Assembly (NCBI RefSeq): GCF_000427645.1
Contig: NZ_KE386571.1
Location: forward strand, 682,001-746,000
Direction: 5' to 3'
DNA from: Sphingomonas phyllosphaerae FA2
Lineage (GTDB): Bacteria; Pseudomonadota; Alphaproteobacteria; Sphingomonadales; Sphingomonadaceae
Length of the DNA stretch: 64,000 nt
The number at the start of each line of letters is the position of its first letter. Positions within the stretch are counted from its first letter, which is position 1. Of this stretch, positions 40,377-49,324 are shown piece after piece. Position numbers and translations under genes: made by a program. Under the pieces are notes generated by a model, which worked only from the letters and a program-made list of their open reading frames with translations, searched no databases and had not been told where the DNA came from.

Positions 40377-41921
40377 TTAATCCGCCGCGACCGGCCCGTG
40401 CTGCGGTTTGGGGCGACGGCAGAGCCAGATTGGGACGATCAGCACCGCGGCCAGCCATGCCGATAGGCGGAACAGATCGGTCGAGGACAGCAGATACGCC
40501 TGCCCGACCATCTGGCGCGTCACCGCGGCGGCGGCCTGTTGCGTGGTCATGCCGAGCTTCTGCAAATTCTCCGCTGCCATCTGCCAGCCCATGCCGTTGC
40601 CGATCGCCTCCGCCAGCCGCGACTGGTGGAGCGCCTCGCGGCGGTCCCATGCGGTCGAGATCAGCGAGGCGGCGAACCCGCCGGCGACGATCCGGCCGAA
40701 GTTGGAGATGCCGGTCGCCGACGGGATCTTCTCGGGCGGGATGCCGTCGAGCAGGATCGTCAGCATCGCGAGGAAGAAGGTCGCCATCGACACGCCCTGC
40801 ACCAAGAGCGGCAACATCAGGTCGAAGAACGTCGCCTGCGTCGTGAAGCCCGAGCGCATCCAGTAACTGATCGCGAAGCCGGCGAAGGCAATGGTGGCAA
40901 GGATGCGCGCGTCGACCTTGCCCGACAGCCGCGCGATGAGCGGGGTCAGGATCACCGCCACCAGCCCGCTGGGTGCGGCGACCAGCCCGGCCCAGGTCGC
41001 GGTATAGCCCATCTGGGTCTGCAGCCACAGCGGCAAGATCAGGATGTTGGCGAAGAACACCGCATAGCCGAGCGCGAAGGCGAGGTTGCCGATCCAGAAG
41101 TTGCGGCGCGTGAACAAGGTCAGGTCGACGGTCGGGTTGGCGTCGGTCAGTTCCCAGATCACCCAGGCGACGAAGCCGATGATCGCGACGATCGACAGCA
41201 CGACGATCAGCGGATCGTTGAACCAGTCGGCATTCTTGCCGAGATCGAGCATCACCTGCAACGACCCGACCCACAGCACCAGCAAGCCGAGCCCGACGGT
41301 GTCGATCGGCAATTGCGCGGTCGGCGTCTCGCGGTCGCCCAGCCGCGTCCAGCAGATGAAGGCGGTGATGATGCCGAAGGGGACGTTGATCAGGAAGATC
41401 CACGACCAGTGATAATTGTCGGAGATATAGCCGCCGAGGATCGGGCCCATGATCGGCGCGACCAAGGTGGTCATCGACCAGATGCCGAGCGCGGTCGAGC
41501 GTTTGTCGGACGGGAAGATCGCGATCAGCAGCGCCTGGCTGCCCGGCATCATCGGCCCCGACACCGCGCCCTGCATGACGCGGAACAGAATCAGCGACGG
41601 CAGGTCCCACGCGATCCCGCACAGGAACGAGGCGAGCGTGAACAGCGCCACCGAGGTGCAGAAGACGCGCACCACGCCGAAGCGGCGCATCAGCCACCCG
41701 GTGAGCGGCACCGCGACCCCGTTTGCGACCGCGAAGGCGGTGACCACCCAGGTCGAATTGTCGCTGGAGACGCCTAGATTGCCGGCGATCGTGGGAAGGG
41801 AGACGTTGGCGATCGTCGAATCGAGCACCATCATGAAGGTGCCGAGCGCGAGCGCCAGCGCGGTGACGCCGAGCCGCGCGCCGGTGAGTGGCGGCGGGCC
41901 GGCGGGGGGTGCGCTAGCCAT
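40377..41921 (-). CDS. emrB: DHA2-family multidrug efflux permease (EmrB type)
   Basis: A 514-residue inner-membrane drug:H+ antiporter with about 14 helices. VLDSTIANVSLPTIAGNLG in helix 1, LTGWLMRRFGVVRVF, and GPMMPGSQALLIAIFPSDKR with GPILGGYI in helix 5 are the DHA2 signatures. It should work with the periplasmic adaptor and outer-membrane channel encoded upstream on the same strand as a three-part pump. The start ATG 41921 has GGGAG nine bases upstream. Unusually, about 340 bases separate it from the adaptor gene, filled by two family A repeats and a copy of its own first codons. Confidence 0.93.
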   Translation of the reverse strand: MASAPPAGPPPLTGARLGVTALALALGTFMMVLDSTIANVSLPTIAGNLGVSSDNSTWVVTAFAVANGVAVPLTGWLMRRFGVVRVFCTSVALFTLASFLCGIAWDLPSLILFRVMQGAVSGPMMPGSQALLIAIFPSDKRSTALGIWSMTTLVAPIMGPILGGYISDNYHWSWIFLINVPFGIITAFICWTRLGDRETPTAQLPIDTVGLGLLVLWVGSLQVMLDLGKNADWFNDPLIVVLSIVAIIGFVAWVIWELTDANPTVDLTLFTRRNFWIGNLAFALGYAVFFANILILPLWLQTQMGYTATWAGLVAAPSGLVAVILTPLIARLSGKVDARILATIAFAGFAISYWMRSGFTTQATFFDLMLPLLVQGVSMATFFLAMLTILLDGIPPEKIPSATGISNFGRIVAGGFAASLISTAWDRREALHQSRLAEAIGNGMGWQMAAENLQKLGMTTQQAAAAVTRQMVGQAYLLSSTDLFRLSAWLAAVLIVPIWLCRRPKPQHGPVAAD

Positions 41922-42102
41922 TCATGATGCTCCCACCGCTTGCGTCACTCACCACCGTCATTCCCGCGGAGGCGGGAATCCAGAACCTCTGACGCTGCGC
42001 CTCTTGCCGAGGGCTCCGCGGGTCTGGATCCCCGCCTTCGCGGGGATGACGGAGGGAAGCGGCGGTAAGCGGCGGCGGGCCGGGTCGTGATGAGCTGGCC
42101 AT
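41914..42102 (-). pseudogene. Duplicated 5' fragment of emrB, now a short leader frame
   Basis: This 62-codon frame begins MASSSRPGPPPLTAASL, closely resembling the emrB start MASAPPAGPPPLTGARL, and then runs into a family A repeat. The bases before its ATG (GGGAACATTATAA) also resemble those before emrB (GGGAGCATCATGA). It is therefore a relic of a tandem duplication. Its TAG stop at 41914-41916 overlaps the true emrB start (41919-41921), so if translated it could couple translation to emrB. Whether it is expressed cannot be told. Confidence 0.6.
41957..42052. repeat. Intergenic palindrome, family A, copy 3
   Basis: GTCATTCCCGCGGAGGCGGG on the left and CCCCGCCTTCGCGGGGATGA on the right. It is the proximal copy of two inside the emrA-emrB spacer and interrupts the duplicated emrB start. 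Confidence 0.9.
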
Positions 42103-42136
42103 TTATAATGTTCCCACGCTGCGGCCATTCGTCACC

Positions 42137-42231
42137 GTCATTCCCGCGGAGGCGGGAATCCAGACCCGCTGACGTCGCGCTTCCAGCTGAGCCCTCCGCG
42201 CGTCTGGATTCCCGCCTTCGCGGGAATGACG
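42137..42231. repeat. Intergenic palindrome, family A, copy 4
   Basis: GTCATTCCCGCGGAGGCGGG on the left; the right arm is TTCCCGCCTTCGCGGGAATG rather than the CCCCGC/GCGGGG version of copy 3, with both sides of the small stem changed together. It lies just after the emrA stop. Confidence 0.9.
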
Positions 42232-42263
42232 AGGAGGGCCGGGGGAATGACGAAGAGGGCTCA

Positions 42264-43427
42264 TTACCGGTTCGCCGCCACGATGCGGCGGATCGCGGCT
42301 TCGACCTGCGGGTCGCTGCCGGTGGTCGTGTCGCCCTGATAGGGCGTCGTCGCGGCCTGCGCGAGTTGCGGGCCGCCGAGGTTGGCGGTGTCGATCGTCG
42401 CCTTGACCGACAGGCCGACACGCAGCGGATGCGTGCGGAGTTCGCGCGGGTCGAGCGCGATGCGGACGGGGAGGCGCTGGACGATCTTGATCCAGTTGCC
42501 GCTGGCGTTCTGCGGCGGGAGCAGCGCGAAGGCGTTGCCGCTGCCCGCCGACAGGCCGACGACGCGGCCGTGGAACTTGACGTCGCCGCCGTACATGTCG
42601 GAGGTCAGCTCGACCGGCTGCCCGATGCGGACATCCTTGAGTTGCGTCTCGCGGAAGTTGGCGTCCACCCACACGCGGTCGAGCGGGACGATCGCCATCA
42701 GCGGCGTGCCGGCGTTGACCTGCTGACCGACCTGCACCGTGCGCTGCGCCACCACGCCCGCGATCGGCGCGGTCATGTGCATGTGGCTGCGCGTGATCGC
42801 GGCGCGGCGATAGGCGGCGATGGCGCTCAGCACCGCGGGGTTGGTGTTCACGTCGGTACCCTGCACGGTCGCCTGCGCCTGCTGCCGTTGTTCGCGTGCG
42901 AGGCGGAGGTTGGCCTGCGCGACCTTCACCGCATCGGCGGCGTGCGACAGTTCCTCGCCCGACACCGCGCCCTGCGCGGCGGCGGAACGACGGCGTGCGT
43001 AATCGGCCTGGGTGCGCGACAGTTCGGCCTGCGCCTGGACGATCCCGGCATCGCTTTGCCCGACGCGCGTGAAGTCGGCGCGCGTGCTGCGGACCGCGCG
43101 CGCCAGCTCGGCGGCGGCGGCGGCGACGTTGACGTCGGCGGTGGTCGGATCGAGGTCGATCAGCGGCTGCCCGGCCGTCACCGCCTGCGTGTTGTCGGCG
43201 CGGAGCGCGGTGACGGTGCCCGGATCGCGCGCAGTGATCGCGACCACGTCGCCCGCGACATAGGCGTCGTCGGTTTCCTGTTCGGGCGGGCTGAAGAAGA
43301 AGTGCATGACCGCCCAGACGATCGCGGCGATCGCGACCAGCACCGCGAGGATGGTGAGCGCACGGCGACGCGCGGCTGGCTTGCCGGTGGGAGCCGGGGC
43401 GGGAGCGGGAGTGGCGGTGTCGGTCAT
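42264..43427 (-). CDS. emrA: Periplasmic adaptor of an efflux pump (EmrA/HlyD family)
   Basis: A 387-residue membrane-fusion protein. One N-terminal helix (LTILAVLVAIAAIVWAVMHF) anchors it. It is followed by ETDDAYVAGDVVAITARDPG (first half of the lipoyl domain), a coiled-coil hairpin rich in A, Q and R, and MTAPIAGVVAQRTVQVGQQV (second lipoyl half) with a beta-barrel domain. It links the EmrB permease to the outer-membrane channel. The start ATG overlaps the stop of the channel gene (ATGA). Confidence 0.93.
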   Translation of the reverse strand: MTDTATPAPAPAPTGKPAARRRALTILAVLVAIAAIVWAVMHFFFSPPEQETDDAYVAGDVVAITARDPGTVTALRADNTQAVTAGQPLIDLDPTTADVNVAAAAAELARAVRSTRADFTRVGQSDAGIVQAQAELSRTQADYARRRSAAAQGAVSGEELSHAADAVKVAQANLRLAREQRQQAQATVQGTDVNTNPAVLSAIAAYRRAAITRSHMHMTAPIAGVVAQRTVQVGQQVNAGTPLMAIVPLDRVWVDANFRETQLKDVRIGQPVELTSDMYGGDVKFHGRVVGLSAGSGNAFALLPPQNASGNWIKIVQRLPVRIALDPRELRTHPLRVGLSVKATIDTANLGGPQLAQAATTPYQGDTTTGSDPQVEAAIRRIVAANR

Positions 43428-44887
43428 CGGGCAGCGTCCTGAACGGGGTCGAAGCCGCCGCCGAGCGCGGTGGCGAGTTGCGCGCGCGCGGCGAGCGCGT
43501 CGATGGAGAGGCTGGCATCGGCCAGCTCGGCATCGAGCAGGCGGACGTCGTTGTCGACCAGATCGAGCCGGCTGTTGAGCCCGCTGGCGACGCGGATCGT
43601 GTTGAGGCGGTTGGTCTCCGCGAAGCCGGCGGTCACCTGACGCTGGCTAACCCGCGCGGTGTCGGTGGCGCGGACCTGTGCGATCGCGTCGGCGACCTGT
43701 CGTGCGGCGGTGACGACCGCGTCATTATACTGCGCGGTTGCGACGTCGAGCGCCGCGGTGGCGCCGGCCAGATCGGCACGGCGGCGTCCACTGTCGAACA
43801 ACGGCAGGTGGAAGGCCGCGCCACCACCTGCAGTGCCGGATTCGAGATCGACGAAATTGCCGAAACCGATCGCCTGCAGCCCGACCAGCGCCGACAGGTT
43901 GATGTTGGGATAGAAAGCCCGCCGCGCGACCTGTCGCTCGGCCCCGGCGGCGGCGATCCGCGCCTGCGCCGCGGCGATGTCGGCACGGCGCGCGAGCAGG
44001 TCGGCGGGGATCGCGGCCGGCACCGGCAGCGCGGTGTCGGTGGCGAGATGCGTCACGCCGATCGTCGCGGCATAGTCGCTGCCGCGCCCGGCGAGCGCCG
44101 CCAGCGCGTTGGTGGCGAGCACGCGCGCCGCCTGCGCCTGCACCAGCGCGAGCCGTGCCTGGGCGAGCAGCGTGCCGGCGGCGGTGACGTCGATGCGGCT
44201 GGCGAGCTGGTTGCGCTCACGCACCTGCACCAGCGACAGCGAGCCCTCGCGCGCCTTGATCGTGCGCGCGGCGATCGCGGCGCGGCGTTCGGCGCGCGCG
44301 ACCTCGACGTAATTCTGCACTACCGCCCCGGCGAGCATCAGCCGCGCGGCGGCGACATCATAGCCGGCGGCGCGCGTCTGCGCCGCGGCGGCCTCGATCG
44401 CGGCCTTCTGTCGCCCGAACAGGTCGAGGTTCCACGACAGCCCGGCCTGTGCGGTGCCGAGCGCTCGGACGGTGCCGGCATAGGGCGGCGGGATCGTGTA
44501 ATTGCCTGACAGTCGCGTGCCCTGCACCTGCGCATCGGCATCGACCGACGGGCGGCGCTCGGCATCCTGTCGCTCCAGCGCGCCCTGCGCCTGACGGACC
44601 CGCGCCGCAGCGATGTCTAGCGACGGATTGCCGGCGAGCGCGTCGGCGACCAGTCGGTCGAGCTGCGGATCGCCGATCGCGTGCCACCAATTGGGGGCGA
44701 GCTGCACCGACGGTCCGGCGAGCGCCAGCGCGGCCGGCGTCTTCATTTCGACGGCGGTGTGCGAGGCGGGGGCGGCGCAACCGGCGAACAGCAGCGCCAC
44801 CGCCGCGGCGAGCCCGGCGCGGGCGCGCGCAAGGCTGCACAACGCGCGCGGCGGGGCGGCGCGATGGGCGGACGGGATCAGGGGCAT
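43424..44887 (-). CDS. Outer-membrane efflux lipoprotein (NodT/TolC family)
   Basis: A 487-residue channel protein. The lipobox LLFAGC puts the lipidated cysteine at C37. Two internal repeats of the outer-membrane-factor type follow (NPSLDIAAARVRQAQGALER, LSWNLDLFGRQKAAIEAAAA, then PADLLARRADIAAAQARIAA). It would form the exit duct for the EmrAB pump. The ATG at 44887 overlaps the end of marR by ten bases; the longer frame lies inside marR and is not needed. Confidence 0.92.
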   Translation of the reverse strand: MPLIPSAHRAAPPRALCSLARARAGLAAAVALLFAGCAAPASHTAVEMKTPAALALAGPSVQLAPNWWHAIGDPQLDRLVADALAGNPSLDIAAARVRQAQGALERQDAERRPSVDADAQVQGTRLSGNYTIPPPYAGTVRALGTAQAGLSWNLDLFGRQKAAIEAAAAQTRAAGYDVAAARLMLAGAVVQNYVEVARAERRAAIAARTIKAREGSLSLVQVRERNQLASRIDVTAAGTLLAQARLALVQAQAARVLATNALAALAGRGSDYAATIGVTHLATDTALPVPAAIPADLLARRADIAAAQARIAAAGAERQVARRAFYPNINLSALVGLQAIGFGNFVDLESGTAGGGAAFHLPLFDSGRRRADLAGATAALDVATAQYNDAVVTAARQVADAIAQVRATDTARVSQRQVTAGFAETNRLNTIRVASGLNSRLDLVDNDVRLLDAELADASLSIDALAARAQLATALGGGFDPVQDAAR

Positions 44888-45339
44888 GGCACATTGTCCT
44901 CCAGCGTGCGGCGCAGCTTCTGCATCAGCGCGATCAGCGTTTCGACCTCGGCGTCGGTCCAGCCGTTGAAACAGCGGTTCCAATGTTCGATCACGATGTC
45001 GCGGCAGCGAAAGGTGGCTTCGCGTCCGGCAGGGGTCAGCGACAGATGCACCACGCGGCGATCGTCGGCCGAGCGCGTCCGCTCGACCAGCCCCTTCTCC
45101 TCCAGCGTGTCGATCAGCCGGGTCATCGCGCCTTTATCGTGCGCCATTCCGCGCGCGAGCGTGGCACAGGTAGGCGCCGGGCAATGGTGGATCGTCATCA
45201 TCGCCGACCATTGCGAGGTGTTCAGCTCCTCGTCCGCCAGCATGCGGTCGAGCAGCGCGGTCATCGTCTGGTTACACGTCTTAATGAGGTACCCGACCGA
45301 TCGATCCGGCGTGTAGGTCTCGGGATCGTAGAAGCTCAT
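44878..45339 (-). CDS. MarR-family regulator of the efflux operon
   Basis: A 153-residue winged-helix repressor. The recognition region reads CATLARGMAHDKGAMTRLID and the wing reads KGLVERTRSADDRRVVHLSL. First gene of the marR-nodT-emrA-emrB unit, as in other emr systems in which a phenolic or lipophilic drug releases the repressor. ATG 45339 (MSFYDPETY) is chosen because a perfect 14-base palindrome lies just upstream at 45344-45357, which would otherwise be coding. ATG 45360 and TTG 45375 are alternatives. Confidence 0.87.
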   Translation of the reverse strand: MSFYDPETYTPDRSVGYLIKTCNQTMTALLDRMLADEELNTSQWSAMMTIHHCPAPTCATLARGMAHDKGAMTRLIDTLEEKGLVERTRSADDRRVVHLSLTPAGREATFRCRDIVIEHWNRCFNGWTDAEVETLIALMQKLRRTLEDNVPCP

Positions 45340-45343
45340 GACC

Positions 45344-45357
45344 GTTGCCATGGCAAC
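45344..45357. promoter_or_regulatory. Palindromic operator, probably for the MarR regulator
   Basis: GTTGCCATGGCAAC is a perfect 14-base palindrome of the size and TTGC...GCAA form used by MarR proteins. It lies four bases upstream of the marR start and about 145 bases before the divergent M16 peptidase gene. Autoregulation of the efflux operon is the likely use. Confidence 0.6.
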
Positions 45358-45502
45358 CATTGCCGGGGCAGTCAATGACTTTGTTTCGTAACATTGCTGG
45401 ATTTGAATGGTATCGAAAACGGGTCAGTCGTCGCGCTTGCGGCGGATGCGGCTGTCGCTATGGTTTCGACCGACACTTCATTTCCCCGGGGGAGCATCAA
45501 CG

Positions 45503-48343
45503 TTGGCTTATCGCGCATTCCTGGCTGCCGGATCGGCGCTGGCGGCTTTGACGACCCCCGTTCTGGCCCAGAATACACCGGCTGCCGCCCCCGCGCCGGT
45601 ATCGCAACTGGTGAAGGCGGTCGACATTCCGTATCAGCAGTTTACGCTGAAGAACGGCCTGCGCGTGATCGTCCATACCGACCGCAAGGCGCCGATCGTG
45701 GCGGTCAGCGTCTGGTACGATGTGGGGTCGAAGCACGAGCCGCAGGGCAAGACCGGCTTCGCGCACCTGTTCGAGCATTTGATGTTCAACGGCAGCGAGA
45801 ACGCGCCGGGCGACTTCTTCGAGCCGCTGCAACAGGTTGGTGCCACCGACTTCAACGGCACGACCTATTTCGACCGCACCAATTATTTCGAGACGGTGCC
45901 GACCGCGGCGTTGGCGCGCGCGCTGTTCCTCGAGTCGGACCGGATGGGCTATCTGACCGGCGCGATCACGCAGGGCGTGCTGGATGAGCAGCGCGGCGTG
46001 GTGCAGAACGAGAAGCGTCAGGGCGACAACCAGCCGTACGGACTGCTCCGCTACAAGGCGACCGAGGGGCTGTTCCCGGCGACGCACCCTTATGGGCACA
46101 CCACGATCGGCTCGATGGCCGATCTCGACCAGGCGAGCCTCGCCGACGTCAAGAACTGGTTCAAGAGCCATTACGGGCCGAACAATGCGGTGCTGGTGCT
46201 GGCCGGCGACGTCGATGTCGCGACCGCCCGCCCGCTGGTCGAAAAGTATTTCGGTTCGATCGCCGCCGGGCCGAAGAGCGTCGCGCCGCCTGCGCCGATC
46301 CCGGCATCGCTGCCCGGGCCGGCGAAGGAAGTGATGAAGGACCGCGTCGCCGCGACCCTGATCATGAAGGAATGGGCGGTGCCGGGCCTCAACGACAAGG
46401 ATTCGGCGTCGCTGGAGGTCGCAGCAGGCGTGCTCGGCGGGCTGGCCAGCTCGCGGCTGAGCAACGTGCTGGTCAAGGGCGAGAAGCTCGCGGTGCAGAC
46501 GCAGGCCGAATATGAGTCGTTCGCGCAGGTCGGCACGTTCCAGATCACCACGCTGGTCCGCCCCGGCGTCGACCCCGCGACCGTCTCGGCGCGGATCGAC
46601 CAGCTCGTCGCCGACTTCATCAAGAACGGGCCGACCGCCGATGAGGTGAACCGCTACGTCACCAGCACCGTGTCGGGCCGCATCGACGGGCTGGAAGCGG
46701 TCGGCGGGTTCGGCGGCAAGGCGGTCGCGCTGGCGGAGGGCGCGCTCTATTCGAACGATCCGGGCTTCTACAAGAAGCAGCTCGCCGAACTGGCGGCGCA
46801 GACCCCCGCGACCGTGAAGGCGGCGACGGCCAAATGGCTGACGCGGCCGTCCTATCAGCTCGACATCGTCAACGGCGACCGTGACGCTTACGCCGAATCG
46901 AAGGCGGTGCCGCCGGCCAAGGTGGTCGAGGCGCCCGAGCAGCCGGCGAAGGGCACGCGCGGCCCGATCCCGGCGGTCGGTGAGGTTGCCGGCCTGTCGT
47001 TCCCGACGGTCGAGCGCACCCGGCTGTCGAACGGGATCGAGCTGGTCTACGCCAACCGCGCGGTCGTGCCGATCACGCAGGCGGTGCTGAGCTTCGATGC
47101 GGGCATCGCCGCCGATGTCGCGGACAAGCTGGGCACGCAGCAGCTGACGCTGGCAATGATGGACGAGGGCACGAAGCGGCTGAACTCGATCCAGATCGCC
47201 GAGGCGCGCGAGCGGCTGGGCGCGTCGATCTCGAGCGGGAGCAGCCCGGATCGCACGACGCTGTCGCTGCGCGTCCCGAGCGCGAACCTCGAAGCGGGTA
47301 CGGAATTGTGGGCGGACATCGCACGGACGCCCGCCTTCCCGGAAAGCGAGCTGGCGCGCGTCAAGTCGCAGCAGCTGGCCGAAATCGCGCAGGAGCTGAC
47401 CAGTCCGCAGGGGCTGGTGCAGCGCGTGTTGCCGAAGCTGGTGGGGCCGGGTTCCCCTTACGCCAAGGCGCAGGGGGCGGGCGATGCGGCGGCGGTGCAG
47501 GGGCTGACCCGCGCGGAGCTAATCGCGTTCCAGCAGGCGTGGCTGCGGCCCGACAAGGCGAAGATCTTCGTCGTCTCCGACCGCCCGCTCGCCGAGATCC
47601 GGCAGGTGATGGAGGCGCGGTTCGGCGACTGGAAGCCGGCCGGCGCGGCCGGTGCGAAGACGTTCCCGCCCGCGGTCACGTCGGTGTCGCCGCGGATCGT
47701 GCTGGTCGACCGTCCCGCCAGCCCGCAGTCGATGATCGCGGCGGGGGTGCAGACCGGGCTGAAGGGCACCGACGATCTGCTTCCGGTGCAGGTCGGCAAC
47801 GATGCGCTGGGCGGCAGCTTCCTCGGCCGGCTCAACATGGACCTGCGCGAGGACAAGCATTGGTCCTACGGGGTGCGCGGGAGCTTCAGCCGCAACGCCG
47901 AGGCGGCGCCCTATGTCATGTATGCGCCGGTGCAGGCCGACCAGACCGGTCCTTCGGTCACGGCGCTGCGCAACGACGTGACGCAATATCTGTCCAGCAA
48001 GCCGATGACGCAGGACGAATTCACCCGCGCGATCAACGCCGGCACACGCTCGCTGTCGGGCAATTTCGAGACGTCGGAGGACGTGCTGTCCGCGATGCAG
48101 TCGAACGACCTCTACAAGCGTCCCGACGATTATTATGCGACGATCACGCAGAAATATCGCGCGCTGACGTTGCCGCAGGTGAATGCGGCGACCAAGGCCG
48201 CGATCGATCCGGCGAAGTTCGTATGGGTCGTGGTCGGCGAGGCCGCCAAGGTGAAGCCGCAGCTTGACTCGCTGGGCCTGCCGGTCGAGGTCATCCCGGC
48301 TGCCGCGGTGGCCGGAACGCCTCCGGCGCCCGCCGCCAAGTAA
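45503..48343 (+). CDS. Exported M16-family zinc peptidase, two-domain (pitrilysin-like)
   Basis: A protein of about 946 residues with two M16 halves. The first has the inverted zinc motif HLFEH at 88-92 and a downstream NEKRQ glutamate. The second (from about 510) keeps the fold (GTQQLTLAMMDEGTKR) but lacks HxxEH, as usual for the non-catalytic half. A signal peptide (AFLAAGSALAALTTPVLAQ) sends it to the periplasm. The best start is TTG 45503, eight bases after GGGGGAG; the frame is open upstream to 45407 but without such a site. It probably degrades small peptides. Confidence 0.92.
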   Translation: MAYRAFLAAGSALAALTTPVLAQNTPAAAPAPVSQLVKAVDIPYQQFTLKNGLRVIVHTDRKAPIVAVSVWYDVGSKHEPQGKTGFAHLFEHLMFNGSENAPGDFFEPLQQVGATDFNGTTYFDRTNYFETVPTAALARALFLESDRMGYLTGAITQGVLDEQRGVVQNEKRQGDNQPYGLLRYKATEGLFPATHPYGHTTIGSMADLDQASLADVKNWFKSHYGPNNAVLVLAGDVDVATARPLVEKYFGSIAAGPKSVAPPAPIPASLPGPAKEVMKDRVAATLIMKEWAVPGLNDKDSASLEVAAGVLGGLASSRLSNVLVKGEKLAVQTQAEYESFAQVGTFQITTLVRPGVDPATVSARIDQLVADFIKNGPTADEVNRYVTSTVSGRIDGLEAVGGFGGKAVALAEGALYSNDPGFYKKQLAELAAQTPATVKAATAKWLTRPSYQLDIVNGDRDAYAESKAVPPAKVVEAPEQPAKGTRGPIPAVGEVAGLSFPTVERTRLSNGIELVYANRAVVPITQAVLSFDAGIAADVADKLGTQQLTLAMMDEGTKRLNSIQIAEARERLGASISSGSSPDRTTLSLRVPSANLEAGTELWADIARTPAFPESELARVKSQQLAEIAQELTSPQGLVQRVLPKLVGPGSPYAKAQGAGDAAAVQGLTRAELIAFQQAWLRPDKAKIFVVSDRPLAEIRQVMEARFGDWKPAGAAGAKTFPPAVTSVSPRIVLVDRPASPQSMIAAGVQTGLKGTDDLLPVQVGNDALGGSFLGRLNMDLREDKHWSYGVRGSFSRNAEAAPYVMYAPVQADQTGPSVTALRNDVTQYLSSKPMTQDEFTRAINAGTRSLSGNFETSEDVLSAMQSNDLYKRPDDYYATITQKYRALTLPQVNAATKAAIDPAKFVWVVVGEAAKVKPQLDSLGLPVEVIPAAAVAGTPPAPAAK

Positions 48344-48354
48344 GGAGTAACACG

Positions 48355-48654
48355 ATGGCCGGAGTGGATGGTACCTACGATTGCACGGTGAAGTCGCCGC
48401 TCGGCGATCAGAAGCTGACGCTGACCGTCACGCAGTCGGGCAATGCGTTCACCGGGCAAGCATCGGGCGCGATGGGGGCGTCGGACGTCAACGGCACCGT
48501 CGACGGCAACACGCTGGCCTGGAAGCAGCAGATGACGGTGCCGATGCCGATGACGCTCGACATTACCGCGACGGTGGATGGCGACACGATCACCGGCAGC
48601 GTCGGCGCGGGCGCGTTCGGCAGCTTCCCGCTGTCGGGGACGCGTACCGCCTGA
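48355..48654 (+). CDS. Small protein of unknown function
   Basis: A 99-residue protein that I do not recognise. It starts 11 bases after the M16 stop behind a strong ribosome-binding site (AAGGAG). Alternating short stretches such as KLTLTVTQSGNAFTG, DVNGTVDGNTLAW and TLDITATVDGDTITGSV suggest a small all-beta fold of about eight strands, perhaps lipocalin-like. There is no signal peptide and no cysteine apart from one near the N-terminus. Its spacing implies co-transcription with the M16 gene, and a strong hairpin follows. Confidence 0.8.
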   Translation: MAGVDGTYDCTVKSPLGDQKLTLTVTQSGNAFTGQASGAMGASDVNGTVDGNTLAWKQQMTVPMPMTLDITATVDGDTITGSVGAGAFGSFPLSGTRTA

Positions 48655-48683
48655 CCGCGGGCCGGCCTTTTCTGGGCTGACGG

Positions 48684-48715
48684 ACGGCGCGGCAGGAGCG
48701 ATCCTGCCGCGCCGT
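48684..48715 (+). terminator. Perfect 14-bp hairpin with GCGA loop
   Basis: ACGGCGCGGCAGGA (48684-48697) pairs without mismatch with TCCTGCCGCGCCGT (48702-48715) around the tetraloop GCGA, a GNRA loop. A weak ACTATTTGG follows. It is a likely terminator for the M16 unit. Confidence 0.7.
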
Positions 48716-48785
48716 ACGACTATTTGGCGCTGGCAACTCCTTGTCACGCGAGGCACATCCCGCCGCGACACAAGGGAGACAGGCC

Positions 48786-49205
48786 GTGGATGCGGGACGC
48801 AGGGAGATGATGGCGATGATGGCGATCGGTGGCGCGGGGATGGTTGGCGCTCTTTCGGGTGGCGAGGCGCGGGCGGCCGCCGCGCCGGTGCCCGCCAAGG
48901 TGGTGCATCACGTGTTCTTCTGGCTGAAGGATCCGACCTCGACCGCCGATCGCGACCGGCTGATCGCCGGATTGCGCACGCTGGCGGCGATCCCGGTAAT
49001 CCGTGCGCTGCATATCGGCGTGCCGGCGGATACCGAGGCGCGCGATGTGGTCGATGGCAGCTATCAGGTATCGGAGCTGATGTTCTTCGACAGCGTGCCC
49101 GACCAGAAGGCCTATCAGGATCATCCAATCCACCGCCAGTTCGTCGCCGATTGCGAGCCGTTGTGGCGCAAGGTGACGGTGTACGACACCTTGCGGGCCG
49201 ACTGA
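48786..49205 (+). CDS. Exported Dabb (stress-responsive A/B barrel) domain protein
   Basis: A 139-residue protein. [20 protein letters not shown] looks like a Tat-type or Sec signal. The mature part is one dimeric alpha-beta barrel domain ([12 protein letters not shown], then [35 protein letters not shown]). Most Dabb proteins are cytoplasmic, so an exported one is a little unusual. GTG 48786 is six bases after GGGAG; the longer frame from 48741 lacks a site. Function unknown. Confidence 0.82.
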   Translation: MDAGRREMMAMMAIGGAGMVGALSGGEARAAAAPVPAKVVHHVFFWLKDPTSTADRDRLIAGLRTLAAIPVIRALHIGVPADTEARDVVDGSYQVSELMFFDSVPDQKAYQDHPIHRQFVADCEPLWRKVTVYDTLRAD

Positions 49206-49267
49206 CCGGCACGGCCGGTTGGCGGCGACACGACCGGCCGACGTAGATTCAACACCCTTCTTGTCGC

Positions 49268-49294
49268 GTCATCCCGGGCTTGATCCGGGATGAC
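49268..49294. repeat. Minimal family B palindrome, copy 6
   Basis: GTCATCCCGG and CCGGGATGAC are perfect inverted 10-base arms around GCTTGAT. It is the outer part of a family B element with its centre missing, between the Dabb gene and the convergent ABC permease gene. Confidence 0.8.
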
Positions 49295-49324
49295 GGCTCT
49301 TGCGGCGGTTGATGGCGCGCGCGG

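Noticed and set aside
42052..42240. A separate small membrane-protein gene between emrA and emrB
   Set aside because: The frame is explained as a copy of the emrB start running into a palindrome and has no hydrophobic segment.
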